DNA of 64,000 nucleotides from Haloarcula limicola (GCF_010119205.1 NZ_WRXM01000002.1:922982-986981), one strand, 5' to 3'. Shown: positions 34,829-44,581, numbered from the stretch's first letter. Program-made: numbers and translations. The notes: generated by a model from the letters alone, not told the origin.

Positions 34829-35527
34829 TTACCGACCTTGCGTCAGTCGGAAGCCGATCTGGCGGGGGAGACCGGCGTCCTCGACGGCCGCTATGACCGC
34901 GTCGGTGTCGTACTCGACGCGGCGGTCCTCGACGGTCAGCTCGTCCAGATCGAGGACCGCGTAGGCGGCTCGGTGGTCGCCGTCGCGGGGTTGGCCGACG
35001 CTGCCGGGGTTCAGCACGACCCCCTCGTCGTACACCTCGTGGTGCTGGCGGTGGGTGTGGCCCATCACCAGCACGTCTTCCCCGTCCAGTAGCTCGGGAC
35101 CGAACTCCTCGGGATAGGTGTAGTGGTCGGGGTCGTCGGGGTGGCCGTGGACGAGCTTCACGCGGCCGTCGCACTCCACGCGCTCCTCGGGCAGTCCCGA
35201 GAGCCAGTCGAGTTGCGCCTCGTCGAGCTGCTCGCGGGCGTGTTCGACGCCGGCCCGCGCCATGTCGTTGAACGCGAAGGGGCTGTCCTCGACGACCGCC
35301 CGGTCGTGGTTGCCCATCACCGTCGGCACGTCCTCGTCGGGCCACGGGACGCCCTCGGGGAGCTCTTCGGATTCGCCCCGCATCGCGTCGACGCAGTCGG
35401 CGTGCCACGGGTTGTACCCGACCACGTCGCCGGCACAGACCAACCCGTCGACCGGTGGCATGTCCGCGAGGACCGCCGCCAGCGCGACCCGGTTGCCGTG
35501 GATGTCGGAGATGACGCCAAGTCTCAT
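34829..35527 (-). CDS. Metallophosphoesterase (YfcE/MJ0936-like)
   Basis: 232-aa calcineurin-like phosphoesterase. All metal-binding motifs are visible in order: GVISDIHGN (residues 4-12), CAGDVVGYNPW, MGNHDRAV and later LVHGHPDD and VMGHTHRQHH. These coordinate two metal ions. Relatives cleave phosphodiesters or phosphomonoesters; the substrate here is unknown. Start MRLGVISDIHG is unambiguous. Confidence 0.93.
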   Translation of the reverse strand: MRLGVISDIHGNRVALAAVLADMPPVDGLVCAGDVVGYNPWHADCVDAMRGESEELPEGVPWPDEDVPTVMGNHDRAVVEDSPFAFNDMARAGVEHAREQLDEAQLDWLSGLPEERVECDGRVKLVHGHPDDPDHYTYPEEFGPELLDGEDVLVMGHTHRQHHEVYDEGVVLNPGSVGQPRDGDHRAAYAVLDLDELTVEDRRVEYDTDAVIAAVEDAGLPRQIGFRLTQGR

Positions 35528-35598
35528 TGTCCCGACCTAACAGGTCCAGGCCCTTGAGTGTCGTCACCGACTCAGCTACTGTGCGTCGCCGTCCGCCG

Positions 35599-36207
35599 TC
35601 ACTCGCCGTTGTACACCGAGATGTCGAAGTCGCCGGCCGATCCGCTGACGCCGGCCGAACAGACGGCGTGCTCGAACTCGTGGTCGTACACCTCGCGGGC
35701 CGCGCTCTCGGCGTCGCTCGCGCCGAGGTCGAACGTCGTCGGGCTGTCCTCCTCGTAGGTCGCGACCAGCGTCGGTTCCGCGACTTCCTCGACGAGCAGC
35801 GCGTCCCGGCGGACGGTGCCGACGACCGCACCCGGCCCGTCGGCGGTCGTCGTCGGGTCCGATTCTTCGACGCCGACGACGCCGGCGATGCGCGGCGTGT
35901 CGTAGTCGTCCTTCTCGAAGTCCAGCGAGAGCAGCGGTTCGGCCAGTGCGTCCCGCGCGGGGTAGCCCAGTGCGAGCTTCTCGGCGATCGGGTCGACGTG
36001 CGAGCCGTTGCCCACGACGGCACCGCGCTCGGTGACGCGGACCCCGTTGTAAGAGATGTAGGGGTTGTCCGTCTCGGGGGCGTCCGGCGTCGGTTCGATC
36101 GTGACGGTGTCGCCGCGCTCGGTTGCCTGCCGGTTCGGGAACGACCGCGAGGAGACTCGGTACGCGCCGACGGTCGGCCCGACGACGACGAAGCGTCCGA
36201 CGTACAT
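35599..36207 (-). CDS. purO: Archaeal IMP cyclohydrolase
   Basis: Closes FAICAR to IMP, the last step of purine synthesis, replacing the bacterial PurH domain in many archaea. 202 aa; the N-terminus [20 protein letters not shown] plus SFPNRQ matches the PurO family strongly, as do [11 protein letters not shown] and [14 protein letters not shown]. Stands between a phosphoesterase gene (same strand, 71 nt) and a divergent HNH-repeat gene. Confidence 0.92.
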   Translation of the reverse strand: MYVGRFVVVGPTVGAYRVSSRSFPNRQATERGDTVTIEPTPDAPETDNPYISYNGVRVTERGAVVGNGSHVDPIAEKLALGYPARDALAEPLLSLDFEKDDYDTPRIAGVVGVEESDPTTTADGPGAVVGTVRRDALLVEEVAEPTLVATYEEDSPTTFDLGASDAESAAREVYDHEFEHAVCSAGVSGSAGDFDISVYNGE

Positions 36208-36318
36208 ACGCGAAGGGTGGCGGCCACCGCGGCAAAGCCGTGTCGATGTTCGGCCGCGGAAACGTCGCGTCGGCCGCCGTCCCGAGCGTTGAAATACGAA
36301 CGAGCGGGCAAGCGGCCC

Positions 36319-36873
36319 ATGACGACGCCCAAGGACTGTATCAGCGCGCTGCGCCGGGCCGCCGACGAACTGGGTGAATCGCCGACGAAAGCGCAGTACG
36401 AGGAACTGGGACTGACGCCCGCCTCAGCGACCATCCAGCGCGTGATGGGCGGCTGGAACGCGGCGAAAGACGAGGCCGGACTGGAGACGAACGCCTCGCG
36501 CGGAAGCAGAGTGCAACCGAAACCGGACGACGTGGCGCTACCAGAGGGGCTGACGTGGACCGAACTGAGTCAGGACCAGCGCTGGCACTACAAGAACCGG
36601 GAGTGGAACACCGAACGGTCCCTGCAACGGCGAGCGGAACTTCGTGCTTGGGTGAACGAACTCAAAGCAACTGCCGGCTGCTCCAGATGCTCCGAAGCCG
36701 ATCCGGCCTGTCTCGATTTCCACCATATCGACGAAACAGGGAAGGAGTATCAGATAACGACGATGATATCTAACGGTCGCGGGAAGGAAAGTCTCCTCGA
36801 CGAGATGGCGAAGTGCGAAGTAGTCTGTGCCAACTGTCACCGCAAGGTGCACTTCGAGCCACCAGACGTGTAA
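36319..36873 (+). CDS. HNH-nuclease-like protein with homing-endonuclease-associated repeat
   Basis: 184 aa. The N-terminal 60 residues ([20 protein letters not shown], then [16 protein letters not shown] and [13 protein letters not shown]) match the HNH-associated DNA-binding repeat. The C-terminal third is a zinc-type HNH fold: [18 protein letters not shown] and [13 protein letters not shown], retaining both CxxC pairs and the His residues. A TATA-like GAAATACG lies about 22 nt upstream. It sits 107 nt before a tRNA gene, a usual landing spot for mobile DNA, but no other element genes are present. Confidence 0.85.
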   Translation: MTTPKDCISALRRAADELGESPTKAQYEELGLTPASATIQRVMGGWNAAKDEAGLETNASRGSRVQPKPDDVALPEGLTWTELSQDQRWHYKNREWNTERSLQRRAELRAWVNELKATAGCSRCSEADPACLDFHHIDETGKEYQITTMISNGRGKESLLDEMAKCEVVCANCHRKVHFEPPDV

Positions 36874-36980
36874 TCACGTCACACAGCACGTCTCGTTCAT
36901 CTGAATCCGCAACACTCATATGCAACAGAGCGCTACCTCAGAGCACAGCGTCGGTGACAGCTGCCGACGGCTAATATGTC

Positions 36981-37053
36981 AGTCCATTGGGGTAGTGGCC
37001 AATCCTGAAGCCTTCTGGGGGCTTCGACCCTGGTTCGAATCCAGGATGGACTA
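36981..37053 (+). tRNA. tRNA-Gln (anticodon CTG)
   Basis: Acceptor arms AGTCCAT and ATGGACT pair perfectly, with discriminator A. The D-arm is GGGT-AGTGGCCA-ATCC, the anticodon arm GAAGCC-TTCTGGG-GGCTTC puts CTG (37015-37017) in a seven-base loop, and the T-arm is CCTGG-TTCGAAT-CCAGG. Anticodon CTG reads CAG (Gln). No intron and no encoded CCA (CTT follows the discriminator). 73 nt. Confidence 0.93.
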
Positions 37054-37138
37054 CTTCTCAGCGAACTACCGACGAGCGCCGCTTCTCTCCTTCCAACCCA
37101 CCACACGGCTACTTGTCCCTGCACGCACGAGATACGCC

Positions 37139-37570
37139 ATGGCTTCCGAACACGTCCTCGTCCCGCTCGACGGGTCGCCGCTGGCCGACGAGGCGTTGGT
37201 CCACGCGCTCGATACCTTCGACTGCCGGGTCACGGTGGTGAACGTCGTCGCGCCGCTGGACAGCGGGATGAGCGAGGGCGGCGTGCTCGAACCGGGTGAG
37301 GAGCGCCAAACGGCGGCGACGACACGGGCCGAAGAGTTAGTCGAGCGAGCGAAGCGGCAGGCCGAGGAGGCCGGCCGCGAGGTGGAGACGGCGGTCGAGA
37401 CGGGCGACCCCGCCGAGACGATCGTCGAGTACGTCGAGACGCACGACGTCGACCAGGTGGTGATGGGCGGCCACGGCGGGTCGCGCAACGAACTGGCTCG
37501 GCGGTTATTGGGGACGGTGGCGACGGCGGTCGTCAGCGAAGCGCCGGTGACGGTGACCGTCGTCCGCTAG
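37139..37570 (+). CDS. Universal stress protein (UspA family)
   Basis: 143 aa starting MASEHVLVPLDGSPLADEAL. The ATP-binding USP signature GGHGGSRNELARRLLGTVATAV is close to the consensus G2xG9G(S/T) (MGGHGGS...GTVATAV). The frame is open back through the tRNA to 36920, which fixes the real start at or after 37139. Overlaps the convergent phosphate transporter gene by 4 nt, so it may be tied to phosphate or general stress. Confidence 0.92.
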   Translation: MASEHVLVPLDGSPLADEALVHALDTFDCRVTVVNVVAPLDSGMSEGGVLEPGEERQTAATTRAEELVERAKRQAEEAGREVETAVETGDPAETIVEYVETHDVDQVVMGGHGGSRNELARRLLGTVATAVVSEAPVTVTVVR

Positions 37571-38757
37571 GCGGGGCCCAGTACCAGGTCGAAGACGCGA
37601 TAGAGGCCGAACCCGACGGCGACGGAGGTGACGAGCGTGATCACCCAGAAGCCGAGCGTCACGCCGATCTTCCGGCGGGAGACGCCCGCCGACCCGCCGG
37701 CGAGGCCGCCGCCGATGACGCCGGAGATGATGATGTTGTTGAAGGAGATGGGGATGCCCAGCGCGATGGCGAGCTGGGCGATGATGAATCCCGGGACGAG
37801 CGCCGCGATGGAGCGACGCACACCCAGCTGGGCGTACTCGCGGGAGGTGGCTTGCAGGAGTCGCGGCGCGCCCATCCACGCGCCCCCGAGGATGCCGACC
37901 GCGCCGACCGTCAGCAGGACGAAGCCGGGCAGGCCTAGTTCCGCCCGGTAGAGGTTCTCCAGGGGGCCGGTCGCCAGTCCGACCTGGCTCCCGCCGCTGG
38001 AGAAGGCGACGACGCTCCCGAGGACGACGAGAAAGGTCTTGATGCCGCGGTCGACGGACTCTTGGGTGCGCTTGCGGATGAACGCGAAGCTCAGCGCCGC
38101 GACGAGGAGGGACGCGACGGCGGTGACGCCCGGCAGCGGGACGAGCATGGCGGCGAAGCCGGCGATCGAGTTCTGGGTCGCGCCGACCGGCGAGGGGATG
38201 ACGCTCAGCTCCGCGTTGGCGACGATGCCGCCGACGACGGCCGCGAGCAGCGGGACGCCGACGGTCTCGGGCACGTCGTCCCGTCGCAAGAGCGTCGCCG
38301 TGAGGTAGGCGAGCCCGCCCGAAACCGGGGGGACGAGCACCCAGAACGTCGCGATCCGCCGGTAGGTGTCGAAGACCGGAGCCCCGCCGAGCGAGAGGCC
38401 GACGCCGACCATCGCGCCGGTCGTCGCGAAGGCCGCGGGGACCGGATAGCCCGTGTAGACGCCGAAGGCCATGAAGAGCGTCGCGGTCAACAGACCCGCG
38501 GTCGCGGCGAGCGACGTTATCTGGACGCCGTCGATGAGTCCGGCACCGACGGTCTCGGAGATGCTCCCGCCCTGCGTGAGCGCGCCGAGCGCCGCGAGAA
38601 TCCCGATGAGAAAGGCGGCCCGCATCGTCGAGATGGCGTTCGCGCCGATCGCGGGGGCGAAGGGCGGCGAGTTGCTGTTGGCTCCGAGTGCCCACGCCGT
38701 CACCAGCCCGGTCACCGTCGCCAGCGCGACCAGCGCCCAGAACACCGCGTCCGCCAC
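37567..38757 (-). CDS. PiT-family inorganic phosphate permease
   Basis: 396-aa membrane protein with about ten to twelve helices. The two diagnostic PiT repeats are visible: GANSNSPPFAPAIGANAIS near the N-terminus and GIPISFNNIIISGVIGGGLA in the second half. Such carriers import phosphate with Na+ or H+. No PhoU-like gene is adjacent, unlike many pit loci. Confidence 0.93.
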   Translation of the reverse strand: MADAVFWALVALATVTGLVTAWALGANSNSPPFAPAIGANAISTMRAAFLIGILAALGALTQGGSISETVGAGLIDGVQITSLAATAGLLTATLFMAFGVYTGYPVPAAFATTGAMVGVGLSLGGAPVFDTYRRIATFWVLVPPVSGGLAYLTATLLRRDDVPETVGVPLLAAVVGGIVANAELSVIPSPVGATQNSIAGFAAMLVPLPGVTAVASLLVAALSFAFIRKRTQESVDRGIKTFLVVLGSVVAFSSGGSQVGLATGPLENLYRAELGLPGFVLLTVGAVGILGGAWMGAPRLLQATSREYAQLGVRRSIAALVPGFIIAQLAIALGIPISFNNIIISGVIGGGLAGGSAGVSRRKIGVTLGFWVITLVTSVAVGFGLYRVFDLVLGPA

Positions 38758-38896
38758 CGGGAAATCAGGCCTCCCGGAACGGCCCGCTCGCGTTCATTGC
38801 TTGCCGTTCACACGGACTGCGGATAAACGTTCGCGCGTTTCGCTCGTTCATCTGGACCGTTACGCTGTATTCGTAATCGTACCCATCACAAAACTC

Positions 38897-38903
38897 ATAT
38901 AAT
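38897..38903 (+). promoter_or_regulatory. TATA box of the glycosyltransferase-like gene
   Basis: CATATAAT about 29-35 nt before the ATG at 38932 in an AT-rich stretch, which allows a very short leader. Confidence 0.6.
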
Positions 38904-38931
38904 CACCTTCGGAAAAGAACGCTTGGATGAT

Positions 38932-40152
38932 ATGTCCCCGACTATCGCCGTCGCGCACTACCCTGAAGGTGCGGGACACGCGACGCGGATGCTCGGCATC
39001 GCCGACGCCCTCCAGTCGGCCGGTGCCACGGTTCGGATGGCCGGCGGCGGTGCCGGCACCGAGTTCGTCGAACTCAACGGCTACGACGAGTTCGAACCGA
39101 CGACGGTCGACTACGTCGACACGTACCAGAACGGCTCCGTCTGGCGGACGATCAGCCGGAGCCTCCCGGCGAGCCTCGGCCGTATCGCCGACTACCGGTC
39201 GTGGCTCGACGCCGTCTCACCCGACGCCCTGGTCACCGACGACATGTTCGCCGCGATGGCCGCGGCCGAGTGTGCGGTGCCGCTGTACGTCCTGAAACAC
39301 GACATGCCGGGGCTGTACCGCGACCGCATCGAGCGGTTGGGCGCGCAGTTTCACACCACCTTTCAGCTATCGGCCGCTCGGGAGTTCTTCTATCCCGCGG
39401 TCTGGCCGGAGTCGCCCGCGGACCCCGACCGCGCGACTCGGGTCCCGCCGGTCGCGCTGGACGGCGACCCGCGGGTCCGCGAGGCGGCGGACGTGGTCGT
39501 CGTCCCGAGCCAGTTCTCCTCGCTTGACCGCCTCGCCGACCGCCTCCGGTCGCGGGGGTACGACGTCATCAACGTCGCCGACGACGACTGGGACGCGGTC
39601 CCGTCTCTCCTCCCGTACATCCGCGGAGCCGACGCCGTCGTCTGCTCGGGCTACTCGACGATCATGGACGCCGCCGTCGCGGGGACGCCCTGCGTCGTCT
39701 CCCCCGAGACGGCCGAACAGGACGCCGTCGCCGACTGGCTCGAACGGTTCGACGTGACCGGCTTCACCGTCGTCGACGACCCGTTCGCGGCGCTCGATGC
39801 CGTGGAGGAACCGCTCGAAGCGCCCGACTTCGACAACGGCGCGGCGGCCGTCGCGCGGCGGGTGATGGCCGACATGGGTGAGACCGCAACGATCTCGCCG
39901 ACCGCGGCGGCCGAACGACGCGCGGACCCCGACTGCGAGATCGCGACGGCGGCGGGCCTCGGGACGCTCGTCGGCGTCCCGGCGCTGGCGACGGCGGTGG
40001 TCTGGGCGACGGCCGACGTCGCTTCGGCGCGGAACCCCGCCCGCGTCGGCACGCTGGTCCGACGAGCGGAGGCCGCTCCCGGACGGCTGGCACGCGCCGT
40101 CGGTGACGGCGTTCGCGACGCCGCTCGAAGGGTCCGTCGCGGCGGGAGCTAG
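38932..40152 (+). CDS. GT-B-fold glycosyltransferase-like protein
   Basis: 406 aa. N-terminal EGAGHATRMLGIADALQSAG resembles the MurG/UDP-glycosyltransferase start, and SGYSTIMDAAVAGTPCVVSP with the following Glu/Gln (ETAEQD) resembles the nucleotide-sugar site of GT-B enzymes. The C-terminal 70 residues include a hydrophobic stretch (GLGTLVGVPALATAVVWATA), possibly a membrane anchor. Donor and acceptor unknown; a role in cell-surface glycan is plausible. Confidence 0.82.
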   Translation: MSPTIAVAHYPEGAGHATRMLGIADALQSAGATVRMAGGGAGTEFVELNGYDEFEPTTVDYVDTYQNGSVWRTISRSLPASLGRIADYRSWLDAVSPDALVTDDMFAAMAAAECAVPLYVLKHDMPGLYRDRIERLGAQFHTTFQLSAAREFFYPAVWPESPADPDRATRVPPVALDGDPRVREAADVVVVPSQFSSLDRLADRLRSRGYDVINVADDDWDAVPSLLPYIRGADAVVCSGYSTIMDAAVAGTPCVVSPETAEQDAVADWLERFDVTGFTVVDDPFAALDAVEEPLEAPDFDNGAAAVARRVMADMGETATISPTAAAERRADPDCEIATAAGLGTLVGVPALATAVVWATADVASARNPARVGTLVRRAEAAPGRLARAVGDGVRDAARRVRRGGS

Positions 40153-40182
40153 CGGTCACGCCCCTCACGGTCGCGATTACGA

Positions 40183-40839
40183 TCAGTAACCGAGGGACTC
40201 TTTCACGAGGACGAGCGTCGTCCGGCCTTCCTCGGCCTCTTGCCGGTAGATGAGCTGTTTGCCGATCATGCTGCCAGTGCCGTAGGCGTCCTCCGCGCGG
40301 GCGTCTTCGAGCGGATAGGCGACGTCCTCCAGCCGGTCGAGCGCCGCGTCCAGGTCGTCGACGATCTTGTTCGTGCCGGCGACCAGCAGGAGGTTCTCGG
40401 CCGCGAAGGGATAGGCTCCGATGCGGCTGCCGGAGGCGTCGGCGGCGACGAGTTCACCGGTCGCGGCGACGGCGTTGACGCTTCCGAGGAAGTAGTCGCT
40501 GGCCTGTGCCTCCCGGCGGGCGCGCTGGCGCTCGGCGTCGTCGTCGATGCCGTACACCTCGGCGTGGCGGTTCTCCCAGTCGTGGTCGCCTTCCATCAGA
40601 TAGTCCATGAAGCCTATCTCCTCGAGCGTCGTCGAGTGGCCGTCCATCACGGACGCGCCGGCGGGGATGCGCTCTCGCAGTTCGGCGAGCGCGGCCTCGC
40701 CGTCTTCGACGACGACCACGTCGAAGCCGCGTGACTGCAGGTTCTCGATCGCCGCGTCGAGTTCCTCGTCGGTCGGGTGTTCGTCGAGCGATTCGTCGTA
40801 GGAGACGCTGTCGGCGTAGCCGTCCTTGTTCTGGGACAC
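40183..40839 (-). CDS. LUD-domain protein (LutC/DUF162 family)
   Basis: 218 aa with the LUD fold: SRGFDVVVVEDGEAALAELR, then ASVMDGHSTTLEEIGFMDYL, GSVNAVAATGELVAADASGS and LLLVAGTNKIVDDLDAAL. In lactate-utilisation systems LutC works with the iron-sulfur proteins LutA and LutB, which are absent here, so this is an orphan LUD protein of unknown substrate. Confidence 0.88.
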   Translation of the reverse strand: MSQNKDGYADSVSYDESLDEHPTDEELDAAIENLQSRGFDVVVVEDGEAALAELRERIPAGASVMDGHSTTLEEIGFMDYLMEGDHDWENRHAEVYGIDDDAERQRARREAQASDYFLGSVNAVAATGELVAADASGSRIGAYPFAAENLLLVAGTNKIVDDLDAALDRLEDVAYPLEDARAEDAYGTGSMIGKQLIYRQEAEEGRTTLVLVKESLGY

Positions 40840-40979
40840 GATACTCCGATCGTCGGGGACCGTGAAAAGCGCTCGCGGACGCCGCTGTCACCGGGTTACA
40901 CGGGTGTCACTCCGTCGAGCGCTCTCCGGCCGGCCGGCCGAACACTCATGTGCGACGGCGACTCACTCCGAGGTATCGA

Positions 40980-43712
40980 ATGTCGCGCCGCTACGACCAC
41001 GCGAAGGTCCAGGAGTACTGGCAGCACGTCTGGGAGCGAGAGGGGGTCTTCGAGTGTCCCGACCCGGCTGAGAACCCCACGTACGTCCTCGGGATGTTCC
41101 CCTACACCTCGGGGTCGTTGCACATGGGCCACATCCGGAACTACGCCATCACCGACGCCTACGCCCGATACCGCCGGATGGCGGGCGACGACGTGCTCCA
41201 CCCGATGGGGTGGGACGCGTTCGGGCTGCCCGCCGAGAACGCCGCTTACGAGCGCGATACCGACCCCGAGTCGTGGACCCGCGCCTGCATCGAGCGGATG
41301 CGCGACGACCTCCGGGAGATGGGCTTCGGCTACGACTGGAGCCGCGAGATAACGACCTGCGACCCCGAGTACTACCGCTGGAACCAGTGGCTGTTCACCC
41401 GCCTGCACGAGGCGGGACTCGTCGAGTACGACGCGGCGACGGTCAACTGGTGTCCCGACTGCGAGACGGTGCTGGCCGACGCCCAGGTCGAGACGCCCGC
41501 CGATAGTGGCGACGAACGCGGTCGCACCCACGGCCACGACCACGCCGGCGGCGTCTGCTGGCGCTGTGGCACCGCCGTCACCCGGCGCGAACTGGACCAG
41601 TGGTTCTTCGCCATCACCGATTACGCCGACGAACTGTACGACGGCCTGGACGATCTGGAGGGGTGGCCGGAGGGCGTTCGGGACAGCCAGCGCAACTGGA
41701 TCGGCCGGCAGGAGGGCGCGACCGTCTCCTTCGACGTCGGCGGAGCGAACGGCTCCTCGACGGCGGAGGACAGAGAGACGGTCGAGGCGTTCACGACCCG
41801 CCTCGACACCGTCTACGGCGCGACGTACCTCGCGCTCGCGCCGGGCCACGACCTCGTCAGCGAGATCGCCGACCGCGACGAGGCGGTGGCGAGATACGTC
41901 GAGTCGGTCGCCGGCACGGACGACGCCGGTCTGAGCGGTATCGAGACGGACCTCGTGGCGACGCATCCGTTCACCGGCGAGGAGATCCCGGTGTACGTCG
42001 CCGCCTACGTCTTGGACGACGTGGGCACCGGCGCGGTCATGGGCGTGCCCGCACACAACGAGCGCGACCACGCCTTCGCCGCCGAGCAGGACCTGCCGGT
42101 TCGACAGGCCGTCGAACCCGTCGACGGCAGCGAGACGGCGCTGCCCGACGAACCGTACACCGACGACGGGATGCTGACCGACAGCGGCGAGTACGACGGC
42201 CTGGCGAGTACCGCCGCTCGGGACCGACTGCTCGACGCCGATGCCGTCGCGGAAACGACGACGTATCGCCTGCGGGACTGGCTCATCTCCCGCCAGCGCT
42301 ACTGGGGGACGCCGATCCCGATCGTCCACTGCGAGGAGTGCGGGCGCGTCCCGGTCCCGGACGAGGACCTGCCCGTCGAACTCCCCGAGTACGTCCAGAC
42401 GACCGGAAATCCGCTGGACGCCGCCGAGGCGTGGAAACGGACCTCCTGTCCGAATTGTGGCGGCGAGGCGACCCGCGAGACGGACACGATGGACACCTTC
42501 GTCGACTCGTCGTGGTACTTCCTGCGCTATCTCTCGCCGCACTTCGAAGGCGCCCCCTTCGACCAGAAGACGGCGGACGAGTGGCTTCCCGTAGACGTCT
42601 ACGTCGGCGGCGAGGAACACGCCGTCCTCCACCTGCTGTACATCCGCTTTTTCACGCGGGCGCTCGCGGACCTCGGTCTCCTGAATCGCCGGGAACCCGT
42701 CGACCGCCTCATCAACCAAGGGACGGTGCTCCACAGCGGCGAGAAGATGTCGAAATCGAAGGGCAACGCCGTTGCCCCCCACGAGTACGGCGCGGAGACC
42801 ACGCGGCTGTTCGTCCTCTCGGCGGCCCACCCCGCCCAGGACTTCGAGTGGACGGTCAAGGACGTCTCGACGGCCTACGACTTCCAGCAGACGCTCTACG
42901 AGATGGTCGAGGCGTACACGGCGACGCGGAGTCGCTCGGGCCGAGCGGGCGGTGAGGAGTCCGGACCGCCGGCGGACCGAACGGAGAGCGCCCCGCACGA
43001 CGCCTACCTCGAACGCGAGATCGACCGGACCATCGCCGCCGTCACCGACGAGTACGACCGCTTCCGCTTCCACCGCGTCGTCGGCGAACTCCAGCGCTTC
43101 GCCCGCTTGCTCCGCCGGTACGCGAACTACGAGCCGCCCTACCGGTTCGCCTACAGTCGCGGCCTGCGCGTGCTGACGAAGCTCGTCGCGCCCATCGCGC
43201 CGGCGCTGGCCGAGGAGCTGTGGCACCTCCTGGACGAGGACGGCCTCGTCGCCGAGGCCCCGTGGCCCGAGTCGCTCCGGGACGTCGAGTGGTATCGCAT
43301 CGAGCGCGAACTCGTCCGGACGACGCTCGACGACGTGCGCGACATCACGGACGTGGTCGACATCGAGGACCCCGAGCGAATCGAGATCGTCGTCGCCGAG
43401 GACTGGAAGTACCGCGCCTACGGAATCGCTCAGGACGCCGACCCCGGCGACGCCATCGTCGGCGAGATAATGGGCGACGACGCTATCCAGCGCCACGGCG
43501 ACGCCGCCGCCGACTACGCCGCCTCGCTCGCTGACAGGGGGGCCAGCCTCGCACCCGTCGTCGACGGCGAGCGCGAACTGGACGTGCTCTCACAGGCCGC
43601 GTGGCTGTTCGAGGACGAGTTCGGGGCCGACGTGAGCGTGCGGCGGGCCGACGGCGAGAGCGAACTGGCCCGGAAAGCCCGGCCCAACAAGCCGGCTATC
43701 CACATCTCCTGA
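40980..43712 (+). CDS. leuS: Leucyl-tRNA synthetase (bacterial-like type)
   Basis: 910 aa class I synthetase. HIGH motif as HMGH in YTSGSLHMGHIRNYAI, KMSKS as GEKMSKSKGNAV. CP1 editing domain present (TRLDTVYGATYLALAPGHDL and VMGVPAHNERDHAFA). Zinc-like CxxC pairs (CPDC, CEEC, CPNC). The block MGWDAFGLPAENAAYERDTD is characteristic of bacterial LeuRS rather than the archaeal/eukaryal form, consistent with an old transfer. A His-rich insert (around 185-200) and an acidic insert near 660 are probably lineage-specific. Start MSRRYDHAKVQEYW; the frame is open 30 nt further up. Confidence 0.96.
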   Translation: MSRRYDHAKVQEYWQHVWEREGVFECPDPAENPTYVLGMFPYTSGSLHMGHIRNYAITDAYARYRRMAGDDVLHPMGWDAFGLPAENAAYERDTDPESWTRACIERMRDDLREMGFGYDWSREITTCDPEYYRWNQWLFTRLHEAGLVEYDAATVNWCPDCETVLADAQVETPADSGDERGRTHGHDHAGGVCWRCGTAVTRRELDQWFFAITDYADELYDGLDDLEGWPEGVRDSQRNWIGRQEGATVSFDVGGANGSSTAEDRETVEAFTTRLDTVYGATYLALAPGHDLVSEIADRDEAVARYVESVAGTDDAGLSGIETDLVATHPFTGEEIPVYVAAYVLDDVGTGAVMGVPAHNERDHAFAAEQDLPVRQAVEPVDGSETALPDEPYTDDGMLTDSGEYDGLASTAARDRLLDADAVAETTTYRLRDWLISRQRYWGTPIPIVHCEECGRVPVPDEDLPVELPEYVQTTGNPLDAAEAWKRTSCPNCGGEATRETDTMDTFVDSSWYFLRYLSPHFEGAPFDQKTADEWLPVDVYVGGEEHAVLHLLYIRFFTRALADLGLLNRREPVDRLINQGTVLHSGEKMSKSKGNAVAPHEYGAETTRLFVLSAAHPAQDFEWTVKDVSTAYDFQQTLYEMVEAYTATRSRSGRAGGEESGPPADRTESAPHDAYLEREIDRTIAAVTDEYDRFRFHRVVGELQRFARLLRRYANYEPPYRFAYSRGLRVLTKLVAPIAPALAEELWHLLDEDGLVAEAPWPESLRDVEWYRIERELVRTTLDDVRDITDVVDIEDPERIEIVVAEDWKYRAYGIAQDADPGDAIVGEIMGDDAIQRHGDAAADYAASLADRGASLAPVVDGERELDVLSQAAWLFEDEFGADVSVRRADGESELARKARPNKPAIHIS

Positions 43713-43905
43713 GACGGACCCGAGCGCGGCCGCCCGAATTATGGCCGATGGTCGCGCCGACCGCAGCAGTCACGGTAACGCCGCCTTAGTGATAGTCACG
43801 GCCGCTTGTCAGATGGTAGCGTGCAGCAACCTCCGTCGCCGAGATCTCTGTCAGTAAATAACTACGCTTGACGGCGACGCCGTTCCACTCGGGCGACTTC
43901 GCCCC

Positions 43906-43910
43906 GGAGG
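43906..43910 (+). promoter_or_regulatory. Strong Shine-Dalgarno before the cupin gene
   Basis: GGAGG five nt before the ATG at 43916. Most genes in this window lack such a site; it decides this start over the earlier in-frame codon at 43868. Confidence 0.7.
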
Positions 43911-43915
43911 ACGCT

Positions 43916-44581
43916 ATGACACGAGACGACTCACCGAGACACACCGACACCGACGCTCCGACCGCCGAGTCACGCGACCGAGACACCGACGCGGGTCGGC
44001 CCACTCGCCTTCCGTTCTTGCGCCGCGATTTCCTCTCCGATTCCGCGAAACTCGGTGCCGGCGCGCTCGCGCTCTCGTCTGCCGGGGGCGTCGCGGCCGC
44101 GCAGGCCGACGGACAGACAGAGGGCGGCCAAACGGAAGACGGTCAGACAGAGGGCGGACAGGTCGACCAGCCAGAGGGCCTGAGCGTCGACGTACTCGCC
44201 CCCCATGCGACTTTCACCGACGAGGTGGGGATGGCGCTCGGCGTCACCTTCGAGCAGGGCGGCGACGAAGCGGCGTTCGTTCGCGACCCGTCGACGACCG
44301 TCCTCGCTCGGGTGACGCTGGAACCGGGCGGGACGACCGGTTGGCACACACACCCGGGACCAGTCATCGCCAACCTCGTCGAAGGCGAACTCGACGTCGT
44401 CTTCTCACACACCTGCACTACCCACACCTACGCGGCCGGCGAGGCGTTCGTCGACCCCGGCGGACACGCCGAGATCGCGACGAACGCGAGCGACACTCAG
44501 CGCGCGGTCGCCTACGTACTGTTCCTCTCCGTTCCCGACGGCGAGTCGCCGACGACACACGTCGAGCCGCAGGACTGCTGA
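43916..44581 (+). CDS. Tat-exported cupin-domain protein
   Basis: 221 aa. The N-terminus carries a twin-arginine-type signal (LRRDFLSDSAKLGAGALALS followed by AAAQA), then a low-complexity QTEGGQTEDGQTEGGQ linker, then a cupin: GGTTGWHTHPGPVIANLVEGELDV with the metal His pair, and TYAAGEAFVDPGGHAEI for the second motif. Probably an extracellular small-molecule-binding or metalloenzyme domain. A good Shine-Dalgarno precedes the ATG. Confidence 0.88.
   Translation: MTRDDSPRHTDTDAPTAESRDRDTDAGRPTRLPFLRRDFLSDSAKLGAGALALSSAGGVAAAQADGQTEGGQTEDGQTEGGQVDQPEGLSVDVLAPHATFTDEVGMALGVTFEQGGDEAAFVRDPSTTVLARVTLEPGGTTGWHTHPGPVIANLVEGELDVVFSHTCTTHTYAAGEAFVDPGGHAEIATNASDTQRAVAYVLFLSVPDGESPTTHVEPQDC

Noticed and set aside
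36981-37053. tRNA-Gln as attachment site of an integrated element
   Set aside because: No repeated tRNA 3' end and no integrase gene were seen in the flanking sequence.
36920-37138. An N-terminal extension of the UspA gene
   Set aside because: It would run through the tRNA-Gln gene and reads as non-acidic sequence; the USP fold starts at 37139.
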